A stretch of DNA of 64,000 nucleotides from an uncultured Roseibium sp. (GCF_947494555.1 NZ_CANLVF010000005.1:186001-250000); one strand, 5' to 3'; shown: positions 8,698 through 17,198, counted from the first letter of the stretch. Notes: generated by a model not told the origin, from the letters alone. A program made the numbers and translations.

Positions 8698-8735
8698 TTG
8701 ATTATGGTCGTCATGGTTGATTGCATAGATCAATA
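8698..8735 (-). promoter_or_regulatory. TTGAT repeats upstream of AbrB-family gene
   Basis: The gap between the GST stop and the AbrB-family start contains TTGATT at 8698 and an inverted pair TTGAT-N7-ATCAA at 8718-8734. The spacer is too long for a FixK/FNR box (N4), so this is only a candidate operator for an unknown regulator. Confidence 0.3.
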
Positions 8736-8744
8736 TAAAAGACC

Positions 8745-9488
8745 TCAAAACTCCTGTGCCAGGGAAACCTGCACCGGCCGTGTAAAGGGAGCTCCTTCGA
8801 TCCTTTCAAGTTCACAGGCTTTTTGTATCGCGGGCCGGCTTTCCAGCCTTTGAAGCAACTGCATCAGACACGGATAGTCCTCGAGAGGCCATCTTCCTGC
8901 TGTACCATAAATCTGTGCCCATCTTGCGCAGGCTGCGGCGTAAAAATCGAGGCAGGTCAGCTGGCTTCCGAGCAGGAAAGGGCCTTCCGAGACAGCAAGC
9001 TCTTGTTCCAAAAGTTGAAAACTATGCGAGATGCGCTTCTTGAGACCCTCTGAAAAAGCGGCCGAATCCCGGTCCCCTGACAGATATCTGTGCGGCTTGA
9101 AGGAGATACGCAGGTCAGAGTGAAGCGTGTTGGAGAGGAAAAACAACCATTTCAGGAAGCGTCCACGGCCGCTGGCACTGGTTGAGGGGGCGAATGATTG
9201 ATGCCGTTCGGACAAAAGCAGCAGGATGGCCCCGGTTTCAAATACGGGCGCATCCTGTCCCGGACATTCAAGAACCGGAATCAGGCCCTGCGGATTAAGG
9301 CGCCGATAGGCATCCGTTTTTTGAGCCGATGTCCTTCGATCTACCGGGATGACGTCATATGCTGCGCCCAGTTCCTCGAGCAACATGCGCACGACGAGAT
9401 TGGCATTGTCCGGCGCACCGTGGAGGCGATAGTGCTGCGGTCCCTCCTCAAGCTTATTTTTTTCAGTTTCGCTCACATTTTTCTCCAC
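8745..9488 (-). CDS. Glutathione S-transferase family protein
   Basis: A 247-residue cytosolic protein with an N-terminal thioredoxin fold (HYRLHGAPDNANLVVRMLLEEL, about 19-40; NPQGLIPVLE with the cis-proline; ETGAILLLLSE as the glutathione-binding Glu/Thr segment) and an all-helical C-terminal domain ending in a typical GPFLLGSQLTCLDFYAAA motif. The start is a GTG at 9488, giving about 18 residues ahead of the fold. It is divergent from hemN, and the FixK box lies only about 17 bp from its start codon, so it may be affected by FixK as well. Confidence 0.82.
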   Translation of the reverse strand: MEKNVSETEKNKLEEGPQHYRLHGAPDNANLVVRMLLEELGAAYDVIPVDRRTSAQKTDAYRRLNPQGLIPVLECPGQDAPVFETGAILLLLSERHQSFAPSTSASGRGRFLKWLFFLSNTLHSDLRISFKPHRYLSGDRDSAAFSEGLKKRISHSFQLLEQELAVSEGPFLLGSQLTCLDFYAAACARWAQIYGTAGRWPLEDYPCLMQLLQRLESRPAIQKACELERIEGAPFTRPVQVSLAQEF

Positions 9489-9504
9489 TCATCCATTCGC
9501 TGAC

Positions 9505-9518
9505 TTGAGCGATATCAA
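9505..9518 (+). promoter_or_regulatory. FixK/FNR box upstream of hemN
   Basis: The 14-mer TTGAGCGATATCAA is a match to the TTGA-N6-TCAA core recognised by FNR and FixK proteins. Its centre (between 9511 and 9512) is placed so that a class II promoter (-41.5) would begin transcription at 9553, the A of the hemN ATG. A fixK gene lies about 2 kb downstream and hemN is a known target of FixK/FnrL in alphaproteobacteria. Confidence 0.85.
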
Positions 9519-9552
9519 GGTTCGAGACGGCGTTTTTCTGAAATATGCCGCC

Positions 9553-10929
9553 ATGACAAACGATCCGCTCTCCTATGCGCTGCGCAGCGTGCCGCGCTAT
9601 ACCAGCTACCCGACAGCGCCACACTTCCATAGCGGCGTAAGCGCCGAAACCTATAGAGATTGGTTACGCGCCATCACGCCCATGGACAGCCTTTCGCTTT
9701 ATCTGCATGTGCCCTTTTGCCGGGAGCTCTGTCATTATTGCGGCTGCCACACCAAGGCCACGCGCCAGGATGCGCCACTGAAGACCTATGCGGCGACACT
9801 CGAACAGGAAATCGGGTTGGTCGGCGAACACCTTAAGAATGCGGGGCCGGTTCGCCATATTCATTGGGGCGGCGGCACGCCAAGTCTCCTTCCAAGGCAA
9901 AGTTTCGCCGATCTGACCGGACTTATGCGCGTTCTGTTTGAGTTCTCACCGGATCTGGAACACGCTATCGAACTCGATCCGAGGCTCGTGAGCGAGGAGC
10001 TTGGAGAAACTCTCGCCCTCGTCGGCGTCAATCGAGCGAGCCTTGGCGTTCAGGACTTCGACCTCAATGTGCAAAGGGCAATCGGACGCGTTCAGCCCTA
10101 TGAGGTCGTTGCAAGGGCAACACGCATCCTGCGTGCAAACGGGCTGAATGCGCTCAATTTCGACCTCATGTACGGACTGCCCGGACAGTCACGCGAGACT
10201 ATTCTTGATACAGTTGCCAAGACGCTGGAACTTGCACCCAGCCGCATTGCCCTTTTCGGATATGCACATGTTCCCTGGATGCGCAAACACCAGAGGCTTA
10301 TCGATGAAACAGCCTTGCCCTCAGCTGCCGAACGGCTTGAGCTAGCCGATCTTGCGCGCGCCGAACTGTTGAAGGCCGGCTATGTCGCGGTCGGTCTCGA
10401 CCATTTTGCGCATGCTGACGACAGCATGGCGCGCGCGCTTGCCGACGGCTCGCTGAAACGGAACTTTCAGGGTTACACGACTGACCAGGGCGAACAGCTG
10501 ATCGGCTTTGGAGTATCTTCGATCGGCAAATTGTCGAATGGATACATCCAGAACCTACCGGACGTTGGCAATTGGCGACGCAATATTCTCGCCGGAGAGC
10601 TTCCGGTGTCGAAAGGACTGGCGCTCACCGCAGACGACAGGTTGCGCGGCCGGATCATCGAAGAACTCATGACAGACTACACCTGCGATCTCACGCCGCT
10701 CTGCAAAGGCTTTGGCCTGTCCGTCAACGATATCAGCGACGCATTCAGTGCCTTGGAGGATTTGGCGGCGAATGGGCTGGTGACACTCGAGTTCGGCGAC
10801 AATGACAATATGCGGGTTTCAGTCACCGAAAGCGGACGGCCATATGTGCGCCTTGCGGCGGCAGCGTTTGACAGCTATCTCGCCGAAAGTCAGGCCACCG
10901 GCAAGGCAAGGCATTCGGCGGCGGTTTAG
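9553..10929 (+). CDS. hemN: Oxygen-independent coproporphyrinogen III oxidase
   Basis: A 458-residue radical-SAM enzyme that converts coproporphyrinogen III to protoporphyrinogen IX without oxygen in haem synthesis. The iron-sulfur cluster cysteines are Cys56, Cys60 and Cys63 in FCRELCHYCGC; the N-terminal PRYTSYPTAPHF and the WGGGTPS motif are characteristic of true HemN rather than HemW. The start is the ATG at 9553: an in-frame TTG at 9505 lies inside the FixK box and is rejected. There is no good ribosome binding site upstream of the ATG. Expression under low oxygen through FixK is expected. Confidence 0.93.
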   Translation: MTNDPLSYALRSVPRYTSYPTAPHFHSGVSAETYRDWLRAITPMDSLSLYLHVPFCRELCHYCGCHTKATRQDAPLKTYAATLEQEIGLVGEHLKNAGPVRHIHWGGGTPSLLPRQSFADLTGLMRVLFEFSPDLEHAIELDPRLVSEELGETLALVGVNRASLGVQDFDLNVQRAIGRVQPYEVVARATRILRANGLNALNFDLMYGLPGQSRETILDTVAKTLELAPSRIALFGYAHVPWMRKHQRLIDETALPSAAERLELADLARAELLKAGYVAVGLDHFAHADDSMARALADGSLKRNFQGYTTDQGEQLIGFGVSSIGKLSNGYIQNLPDVGNWRRNILAGELPVSKGLALTADDRLRGRIIEELMTDYTCDLTPLCKGFGLSVNDISDAFSALEDLAANGLVTLEFGDNDNMRVSVTESGRPYVRLAAAAFDSYLAESQATGKARHSAAV

Positions 10930-10946
10930 GCGAGAAAGGCCTGCAT

Positions 10947-11546
10947 TCAGCCAGCGCGCGCACCGCTTACGGTGACTTCGACCAAGAGCAGAACGGAGGC
11001 GATCATCCGATAAGCCGATTGCATCGGGGCGGGTTCACTGAGTTCGAGCACCCAGTCACGGTCTTTGAACAAACCTGTCAGCTTCTGGAGCCTGGTTTTG
11101 GGCTCCTCTTCTCCTGGCCTCAGGGCACGCCTGATGACTCCAACGCCTTCACCGTTGACAACAAGGGCGTAGCTGTCCGGCCAGCTGCCCATCGCGGTCT
11201 CAAATGTTTTTTCCGACCACTTACGCGGGTCGACTACGCGAAACAGCTCATTTTGCGTGGTGTCTCGCGCAAGCCAGGCATCGGTTCCCTTTAAGGTGAT
11301 TTCCCCCGCTTCACCTGCATCCTGCGAGGTGAGATGCCAACGTGTGTTGAGAATCTTTCTTTCCGGCGTCAGCGTGCGGCAGATCCCGTCATTGACGTTG
11401 AAAATGTCGATTGGCTTAGCGATCGTTCTTTTGGTGAGATCGCATCTGACGAATTGCTCCTCGTTGGCAAGCACGTTGTATTGCTTGTCTGCGTTGCCAT
11501 CGGGATTCGAAGATTTCACAAAGCGAAGAGAATCTATCTGCATCAC
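10947..11546 (-). CDS. Unknown protein, possibly LURP-one/tubby-like fold
   Basis: A 199-residue protein I do not recognise with certainty. It is rich in beta-type sequence, with alternating segments such as YNVLANEEQFVRCDL, GRMI-free ITLKGTDAWLARD, and DSYALVVNGEGVGVIRR, then a basic loop and a hydrophobic C-terminal helix (SAYRMIASVLLLVEVTV). This layout recalls LURP-one-related or tubby C-terminal folds that end in a hydrophobic helix, but that is a guess. Tandem GTG and ATG codons begin the frame. It lies convergent to hemN and in the same direction as fixK, about 200 bp away, without an obvious functional link. Confidence 0.6.
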   Translation of the reverse strand: MMQIDSLRFVKSSNPDGNADKQYNVLANEEQFVRCDLTKRTIAKPIDIFNVNDGICRTLTPERKILNTRWHLTSQDAGEAGEITLKGTDAWLARDTTQNELFRVVDPRKWSEKTFETAMGSWPDSYALVVNGEGVGVIRRALRPGEEEPKTRLQKLTGLFKDRDWVLELSEPAPMQSAYRMIASVLLLVEVTVSGARAG

Positions 11547-11704
11547 GGACCGTCCGATCTACAAGGAAACCTGGCGGATTTATGCAGTTTCAACTCTTAA
11601 TAAATGAACGCATCCGGGCTTAATGGCGATCCAAATGCACCTAGAACGGCAAACATGCCTAAAAAACACTTGCCAACCGGAAATTAACCGTTCGGCCAAA
11701 CAGG

Positions 11705-11733
11705 CGTAAGGCCGAGCGCAGCCCGGCCTTACG
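11705..11733 (-). terminator. Hairpin downstream of fixK
   Basis: A perfect 10-bp stem (CGTAAGGCCG at 11705-11714 with CGGCCTTACG at 11724-11733) lies 18 bp past the fixK stop. On the minus strand it is followed only by CCTGTTTGG, so the T-run is weak. Confidence 0.6.
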
Positions 11734-11750
11734 AAAACTATCTGGTTCGA

Positions 11751-12464
11751 TCAGTGAATACCGGTCATCTGACACAAGCTGCAAACCTTGTTCAGATGGA
11801 TCTTGTCTGCCTTGTCGACGCGAATGACGCCGCGGCGTTTCAAATCGGAAACAACCCTGCTGACGGTTTCGATCGTCAGCCCAAGGTAGTCGGCTATTTC
11901 CTGGCGTGTCATGTGAAGCTGAAGGTCAAAGCTGTCGTCTTCATCGTCGCTTGGGCCGACACAGCCCGGTCCACCGCGATCAGGGACCAGATGCATCAGA
12001 AAGCTTGCGACACGTTCGACAGCAGATTTACGGCCCAGAAGAACGGCGTGCTCATGAAGAACCTGCATCTGGTTGGTCAGACACTTTGCCAGCGTTCTTT
12101 GCAATTCGTCGGACCGCTCGACATGCCTGAGGTCTATTTCCTGCACAAGCGATTGCGTCAGCGTCTCCGCCGTGCAGTCGTTTTCCTCGCCGTTCGAAAG
12201 ACCGAATATATCGCCCGGACGCAGAACCTCGACAACCTGGCGGCGGCCGTCGGGCAGGAGCTTGTAGAGCATGATTGAACCGCGCACGAGCTCATAGAGC
12301 CGCTTGGCGGGATCGCCTTCGTAGTAGACGACGGCATGCGTTTCATACTCGGTGGTCTTGCCGCCAAAGTTGGAAAATTCTGCCTTGGCCGGCTCGCAAA
12401 GCGCTACACGGTCCGACCGTGTGCCTGCACCGTGACCTGAGTAACCTGCATCAAGATATGCCAT
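11751..12464 (-). CDS. fixK: Crp/Fnr regulator, FixK type
   Basis: A 237-residue Crp/Fnr protein with a cyclic-nucleotide-like beta-roll (about 35-125), a long dimerisation helix and a C-terminal helix-turn-helix whose recognition helix (LTIETVSRVVSDLKRRG) carries the E-SR residues that read TTGAT. The N-terminus has one cysteine and lacks the four-cysteine iron-sulfur cluster of true FNR, so it should not sense oxygen itself and is probably controlled by FixL-FixJ, encoded 3 kb away. The C-terminus ends in VCSLCQMTGIH, a C-x2-C pair. GGAGGGAATA precedes the ATG. Its likely targets include hemN next door. Confidence 0.85.
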   Translation of the reverse strand: MAYLDAGYSGHGAGTRSDRVALCEPAKAEFSNFGGKTTEYETHAVVYYEGDPAKRLYELVRGSIMLYKLLPDGRRQVVEVLRPGDIFGLSNGEENDCTAETLTQSLVQEIDLRHVERSDELQRTLAKCLTNQMQVLHEHAVLLGRKSAVERVASFLMHLVPDRGGPGCVGPSDDEDDSFDLQLHMTRQEIADYLGLTIETVSRVVSDLKRRGVIRVDKADKIHLNKVCSLCQMTGIH

Positions 12465-12835
12465 TATTCCCTCCTTCGCGCAGACCTGCGCGGCTTAAGC
12501 CCGCACCGACACTTCCTGGATCCATTGACCTGCCGACTGACAGGAAGACGTAGTGTCCAGAAAAGTCCCGTGCCGCCAAAACGCCCCGTCCGACGTTTTC
12601 GCAACCCGCAACACTCACTCTAAAGAACGGAATCCATTGAAGGAATTCGGTCGACTGCGTAAGAGGAATTACATATGGGCGGAAAGGACGCAGGTGGTTC
12701 GTACGCGCGGTCTGTGTTCAACAGCGAGTTGCCCCGCTGCTGGAACTTGGGATGAAGACGACCAAATCCTTTTGCGCCTCTGGAAAGAGGACCGTCCCGC
12801 TCATCTGGCTTTCTCGCAATCCCTCAACATACCGC
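12465..12835. other. Intergenic region upstream of fixK
   Basis: About 370 bp between the fixK start and the SDR stop. An open frame at 12553-12843 has atypical composition, no ribosome binding site and overlaps the SDR gene, so I do not call it. The region presumably holds the fixK promoter and any FixJ site; the minus-strand segment ATGTAATTCCTC around 12670 is only suggestive. Confidence 0.45.
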
Positions 12836-13576
12836 TCAGATGATCCCCCCATTTGCACGCAGTATCTGCCCGTTGATCCAGCCACCGTCCGGCCCTGCAA
12901 GAAATGCGACTGTGGCGGCGATATCGTCCGGTTGTCCCAGCCTTTCGAGCGGGGCCATTCCCGCCAGGTGATCAACAACCTCCTGAGGTTTTCCATCGAG
13001 AAAGAGGTCGGTCGCAGTGGGGCCGGGTGCAACGCAGTTCACTGTGATCTTTCGACCGCGCAGCTCTTTTGCCATGACGCGTGTCAGCGCCTCGACCCCG
13101 GCTTTTGTTGCGGCGTAGGCCCCATAGGTGGGTTGCGAAAGTCCGACAACACTCGATGACAGATTGATGATCCGCCCTCCGTCGCTCAACCGCCTGGCGG
13201 CCTCCCGAAGTGTGTTGAATGTTCCCTTGAGGTTGGTCAGAACCTGAACGTCAAAGAGTTCGTCTTCGCTTTCCGCGATCGCAGCGAGTCGCATGATACC
13301 CGCGTTGTTGACCAGTATATCAATGCCGCCAAAGGCTGCTGCTGCACTGTCAAACAACCGTGCCACAGACGCCGGGTCTCCGACATCCGCCCTTGCGGTA
13401 GTCGCGCGTCCTCCGGCCCCCTCGATCCTGCGTGCCAATGCTTCCGCCGGCGCCTCGTTGGATGCGTAGTTGATCACCACATTACACCCGTCTGCGGCAA
13501 TGCGTTCGGCTATAGCAGCGCCAATACCCCTCGACGCTCCGGTGATAATCGCGGTCTTGTTTCTGTCGATACCCAT
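12836..13576 (-). CDS. SDR family oxidoreductase
   Basis: A 246-residue classical short-chain dehydrogenase/reductase. The NAD(P) motif TGASRGIG is at 12-19, NNAG at 90-93, the catalytic serine near 141 and YAATK at 154-158 (Tyr154, Lys158). It ends with the typical GWINGQILRANGG motif. The family reduces ketones or oxidises alcohols; the sequence resembles the FabG-like group but the substrate cannot be told. AGGAG precedes the ATG. It is divergent from a LysR regulator gene, 127 bp away, which probably controls it. Confidence 0.88.
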   Translation of the reverse strand: MGIDRNKTAIITGASRGIGAAIAERIAADGCNVVINYASNEAPAEALARRIEGAGGRATTARADVGDPASVARLFDSAAAAFGGIDILVNNAGIMRLAAIAESEDELFDVQVLTNLKGTFNTLREAARRLSDGGRIINLSSSVVGLSQPTYGAYAATKAGVEALTRVMAKELRGRKITVNCVAPGPTATDLFLDGKPQEVVDHLAGMAPLERLGQPDDIAATVAFLAGPDGGWINGQILRANGGII

Positions 13577-13702
13577 TTTGCATCTCCTTTTGCTGTCGCG
13601 CCGTACAGAGCGACTGGAGTGTTATCTGGCATCTTTTTATTTCTGAATAATCGGGCTAAAATTGACAATATAATTCCAAAAAAACGAACAATATGGATAG
13701 TT

Positions 13703-14611
13703 ATGGATAGACTGGACGCGATGCGATTGTTCACACGAATTGTCGAACGTCGAAGCTTCACTGCCGCCGCTCACGACAGTGACGTCCCGCGCTCAACTGT
13801 CACGCAGGTCATCAAAAAAATGGAAACCAGACTGGGCGTGCAGCTTCTTCAGCGCTCAACTCGAACAGTACGCCCTACCCTGGATGGCGAAGCCTACTAC
13901 AAACGCTGTCTTGCGATCCTTGACGACATTGATGATGCGGAAGGTGCGTTCAGAGGATCCACTCCAAAAGGATTGCTGCGCGTCGAGGTGCAAGGAACCT
14001 TGGCTCGATACTTCCTGACGCCGGGTTTGCCAGACTTCTTCGAACGATATCCAGGCATTGAGATTTCAATGACCGAGCATGACGAGTGGGTTGATCTGGT
14101 ACATGAAGGTGTCGATTGCGCGCTCAGATGGGGCGACCTGCCCGATAGCAGCTTGATTGCCAAGCGCTTGGGTTTGCTGGAGCGGGTTACTTGTGCATCA
14201 CCAGCCTATTTTGATCGGTTTGGTTTTCCCGAAACAACCGAGGCATTGCAAGGACATCGGCATGTGGGACGGCGTTTGCCGAGCACCGGAAGCGTCAGAC
14301 CTTTGATGTTCGAAATCTGCGGCGAAACTCACAATATTTCTTTGCCGACAATTTTGTCGGTCACCGGTTCAGAGAGTTACCGGGAGGCAGCGCGGCTCGG
14401 ATTGGGACTGGCGCAGATGCCACGCTTTCACGTGGAAGACGATCTGAAAAATGGGCGGTTGGTGTCCGTTCTCGAAAGCACCCCTCCGCCAGGTGTCCCC
14501 GTTTCTGTGGTTTATCCGCAAAGCAGGCAGCTTTCCCCGCGGGTCCGGGTCTTTGTTGACTGGCTGTCGCAACGTTTCATCAAAGGGTTCGCCCGTGCCG
14601 CACCTGATTGA
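13703..14611 (+). CDS. LysR family transcriptional regulator
   Basis: A 302-residue LysR regulator of the CrgA-like group: MDRLDAMRLFTRIVERRSF is followed by the recognition segment VPRSTVTQVIKKMETRLG and then an effector-binding domain. The frame is open upstream to 13619, but the family N-terminus begins at the ATG at 13703, which I use; TATGGATAG occurs twice just there (13692 and 13702). Divergent from the SDR gene, which is its likely target. The protein extends a little past the usual end with a basic tail. Confidence 0.88.
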   Translation: MDRLDAMRLFTRIVERRSFTAAAHDSDVPRSTVTQVIKKMETRLGVQLLQRSTRTVRPTLDGEAYYKRCLAILDDIDDAEGAFRGSTPKGLLRVEVQGTLARYFLTPGLPDFFERYPGIEISMTEHDEWVDLVHEGVDCALRWGDLPDSSLIAKRLGLLERVTCASPAYFDRFGFPETTEALQGHRHVGRRLPSTGSVRPLMFEICGETHNISLPTILSVTGSESYREAARLGLGLAQMPRFHVEDDLKNGRLVSVLESTPPPGVPVSVVYPQSRQLSPRVRVFVDWLSQRFIKGFARAAPD

Positions 14612-14829
14612 GATCAATGTGCGTAGGTGTGAGATGTTCGTACCCCGGCTTACGTATCAGCTTGGAAATCGACATTCATCACTGGAGCAGCATCCGGCAC
14701 CATGAACGCGAAACAGAGAGTTTCCGCGTCACCGCATGTTTTTGGCAGGCTACGACAAAAGTGGGTGAGGCAGTTGGCGTTCAACATTGTCCAACTGTGG
14801 ACCACTCAGAAAGGCGTCCGACCGCGTTG

Positions 14830-15171
14830 TCAGGCCATTGCGGCTGTCAGCATGTCGACGGAAAGAGGTTTGCGCAAGATGGTGAGGTCCGGCAGTTCCT
14901 TCACGCTCTGGAGGATCTTGATACGTGATTTGCCGGAGATCGCGATAATCTTTGGCGGTACAGCCAAGCGTTTCAGGTCCCTGACGATTTCCGCGCCGCT
15001 GATGCCCGGCAAACCCAGATCAACAATTACCCAATCGTTGTCAGACACGTGTGCCTGAGCCATGAACGTTTCCCCATCCAGGTAAATCCGTATCGAATGA
15101 TCCAGGTGTTCGAGCGCCAGTGCCAGCGCATCTGCAACAGCTTCGTCATCCTCGATGATATGAACGACCAC
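14830..15171 (-). CDS. Single-domain response regulator near fixLJ
   Basis: A 113-residue stand-alone receiver: acidic residues in IIEDDE (5-10), phospho-acceptor Asp51 in VIVDLGLPG, and Lys in LRKPL near 103. The start must be the GTG at 15171 because three stop codons (TAG, TAG, TGA) stand directly before it in frame; no good ribosome binding site is present. It lies about 140 bp downstream of fixJ in the same direction. Such receivers can compete for phosphate with FixJ or feed back on FixL, but nothing in the sequence proves that. Confidence 0.75.
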   Translation of the reverse strand: MVVHIIEDDEAVADALALALEHLDHSIRIYLDGETFMAQAHVSDNDWVIVDLGLPGISGAEIVRDLKRLAVPPKIIAISGKSRIKILQSVKELPDLTILRKPLSVDMLTAAMA

Positions 15172-15310
15172 TCACTACTATCCCGGGTTCCGGCGTCATC
15201 GCCCAGATACCCGCCAAGCATACGCTACAAAAGCTGCGGCGAATGTACGCAGAAATACGTCACTCTTGATCCCGGCAGGAAGAGTTGGGAAATCTGCCGA
15301 AAGGGAGTTC

Positions 15311-15922
15311 TTATTCCGCCAGGGGATGCCCCAGGACGATCCTGACAAGATCGGCGGCATTTCGTGCCCCAAGCTTTTCCATGATACGTGCACGGTGGAC
15401 CTCGACGGTCCTGGGACTGATGCCAAGGGTGCGACCGGCTTCCTTGTTAGACGCTCCGTCGGTGATTTCCTTCAGGACTTCCACCTCCCTGCGCGTCAGC
15501 AGTTCGGCCCCCTGAAACGTCTGGCTTGTGTCGGCTTCCTGCCGCTTGTTCATTGCCGCGATTGCTTCCTTCACCCTTTCCAGGACGGTTTCGGCCGAGA
15601 ACGGTTTTTCAATGAAGTCATGGGCGCCGTTCCGGATGGCCTCGACCGCCATAGGAATGTCGCCCTGGCCGGAAATGATGAAGATCGGAGCCGGGTAATG
15701 TTCGGCATTCAGAGCTTTGAGAATTTCGATCCCTGACCGGCCGGGCATATGCACGTCCAGCATGACGCATGCCGGGGCTGACTTGCTTGCGGACTGTATG
15801 AAGGTGTCGCCGTCCGAAAAGGTCTCCACGACATAACCTTCCATATTGAACAGAACAGACAGCGCATCCCGCACCGCAGGGTCATCATCAACGATATATA
15901 CGGCCTCTGCGTCAGCTTCCAT
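15311..15922 (-). CDS. fixJ: FixJ-type response regulator
   Basis: A 203-residue two-domain regulator: receiver with Asp56 in VMLDVHMPG and Lys in FIEKPF, then a LuxR/FixJ helix-turn-helix (LTRREVEVLKEITDGASNKE, then SPRTVEVHRARIMEKLGARN). Length and motifs are those of FixJ. It directly follows fixL and receives phosphate from it under low oxygen, activating fixK. A plain ATG starts the gene. Confidence 0.9.
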   Translation of the reverse strand: MEADAEAVYIVDDDPAVRDALSVLFNMEGYVVETFSDGDTFIQSASKSAPACVMLDVHMPGRSGIEILKALNAEHYPAPIFIISGQGDIPMAVEAIRNGAHDFIEKPFSAETVLERVKEAIAAMNKRQEADTSQTFQGAELLTRREVEVLKEITDGASNKEAGRTLGISPRTVEVHRARIMEKLGARNAADLVRIVLGHPLAE

Positions 15923-15960
15923 TATCTTTCAGTCCCCATACCTTGTTCGCATTGTCTGCT

Positions 15961-17124
15961 TTACAGATCGTCATCCGATCTTTCTTCCCTTGGATGAACC
16001 GGCAAGGTCAACAAAAACGACGCGCCGGCGCCATCAGACGCTGTTTCCAGCCTCAAATCGCCACCATGGTTCTGTGCGATCGAACGCGAGATAGCCAATC
16101 CGAGACCGACGCCTTTGTGCTTTATGCCGGTAAAGGCGCGAAACAGTCCTTCGATAAGCTCTGCGGGCACGCCAGGTCCGTTGTCGGTTACCCGGAACTC
16201 GAGCAGATCCTCCTTGAGGCGAACGTTCAAGGCGACTTTTTTCTCGGCTTGATCCGCGACGGCCTCGCGTGCATTTCTCAGGAGATTGATCAGAATCTGG
16301 CGAATTTGAACCGGATCCGCCTGAAGCGGGGGCAAGCCCTCTTCAACACTCGCGGACAAGTAGGCTTGCGGCTCGCCACTGCCGAGCTCCGCCATCTCGA
16401 GGCAGGATCTTACAAGCTCCGGCACATCCAAAGTCTGCCTTTCAGGCGCTTTCTTTTCCACAAGTTGGCGCATGCGCTGGATGATCTCGCCCGCGCGCTC
16501 GGCCTCGCGAACCGCTTTTTCGATCACTGAGAGTATCAGCGGATCCATTGACTCGTCGGACTTTGCCTTGCGCGAGACCGATTGCAGGTAAAGAAGGACC
16601 GCTGTCAGAGGCTGGTTGAGCTCGTGTGCGATCGCTGCACCCATCTCGTCAAGCGCACTCAAACGCGTCATGTGCAGCAACTGCGCCTGTGTCTTGGCCA
16701 GCCTGTCTTCAATCTGCTTACGTGACCGCAAGTCTCGCAAGATGCCTATGAACTGACGACCGTCCGGGGTGTTCGCCTCGCCTACGGACAATTCGATCGG
16801 GAAGACAGTTCCGTCCTTGTGCTGAGCCTGAACTTCCCGGCCAATGCCGATGATTTTCTTGTGGCCGGTATCGATGTAGTTCTGGACATAGTGATCGTGA
16901 GACCGGGCATAAGACTCCGGCATGATCCTGTTTACGTTGCGCCCGAGCAAATCAGCTGCTTCATATCCAAAAAGGTGTTCGCAGGCTTTGTTGTAGGCAA
17001 GGACAAGTCCGCGTTCGTTGATGACGATAATACCGTCGACGGCCGTGTTGAACACACTTGCCAGTCTCGCCTCAGAAACTGCTGCGGCGTCCGTTTCACG
17101 ATCTATCACACCCTCGTCTGCCAT
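15961..17124 (-). CDS. fixL: FixL oxygen-sensing histidine kinase
   Basis: A soluble sensor kinase of about 387 residues. The PAS domain (about 20-140) has the FixL haem pocket pattern, including the SHDHYVQNYIDTGHKKIIGIGR region that carries the haem-ligand histidine in HDxY and the FG-loop arginine. HisKA contains AHELNQPLTAVLLYLQ, and the ATPase domain has NLLRNAREA, DNGPGVP and HKGVGLGLAI. No membrane helix is present, unlike some FixL proteins. An in-frame TTG at 17136 exists, but I prefer the ATG at 17124. It heads the fixL-fixJ pair; oxygen binding should switch the kinase off. Confidence 0.9.
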   Translation of the reverse strand: MADEGVIDRETDAAAVSEARLASVFNTAVDGIIVINERGLVLAYNKACEHLFGYEAADLLGRNVNRIMPESYARSHDHYVQNYIDTGHKKIIGIGREVQAQHKDGTVFPIELSVGEANTPDGRQFIGILRDLRSRKQIEDRLAKTQAQLLHMTRLSALDEMGAAIAHELNQPLTAVLLYLQSVSRKAKSDESMDPLILSVIEKAVREAERAGEIIQRMRQLVEKKAPERQTLDVPELVRSCLEMAELGSGEPQAYLSASVEEGLPPLQADPVQIRQILINLLRNAREAVADQAEKKVALNVRLKEDLLEFRVTDNGPGVPAELIEGLFRAFTGIKHKGVGLGLAISRSIAQNHGGDLRLETASDGAGASFLLTLPVHPREERSDDDL

Positions 17125-17198
17125 TCCGGCACCCAACTGGAAATCACGTCCATTCAGGTTTAAGGGGTTTCACTTAGTCCAGCAACCCGTCAAGAGTC

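Noticed and set aside
9505..9552. Upstream TTG start for hemN
   Set aside because: The TTG is the first three bases of the FixK box, and HemN proteins begin close to the PRYTSYPTAPHF motif, which the ATG at 9553 fits.
12657..12677. Possible FixJ site upstream of fixK
   Set aside because: The minus-strand sequence around ATGTAATTCC is suggestive, but the FixJ consensus is loose and the position is about 200 bp from the fixK start; I cannot support it.
12553..12843. 96-residue frame between fixK and the SDR gene
   Set aside because: Atypical composition, no ribosome binding site, overlaps the end of the SDR gene on the other strand and resembles no family I know.
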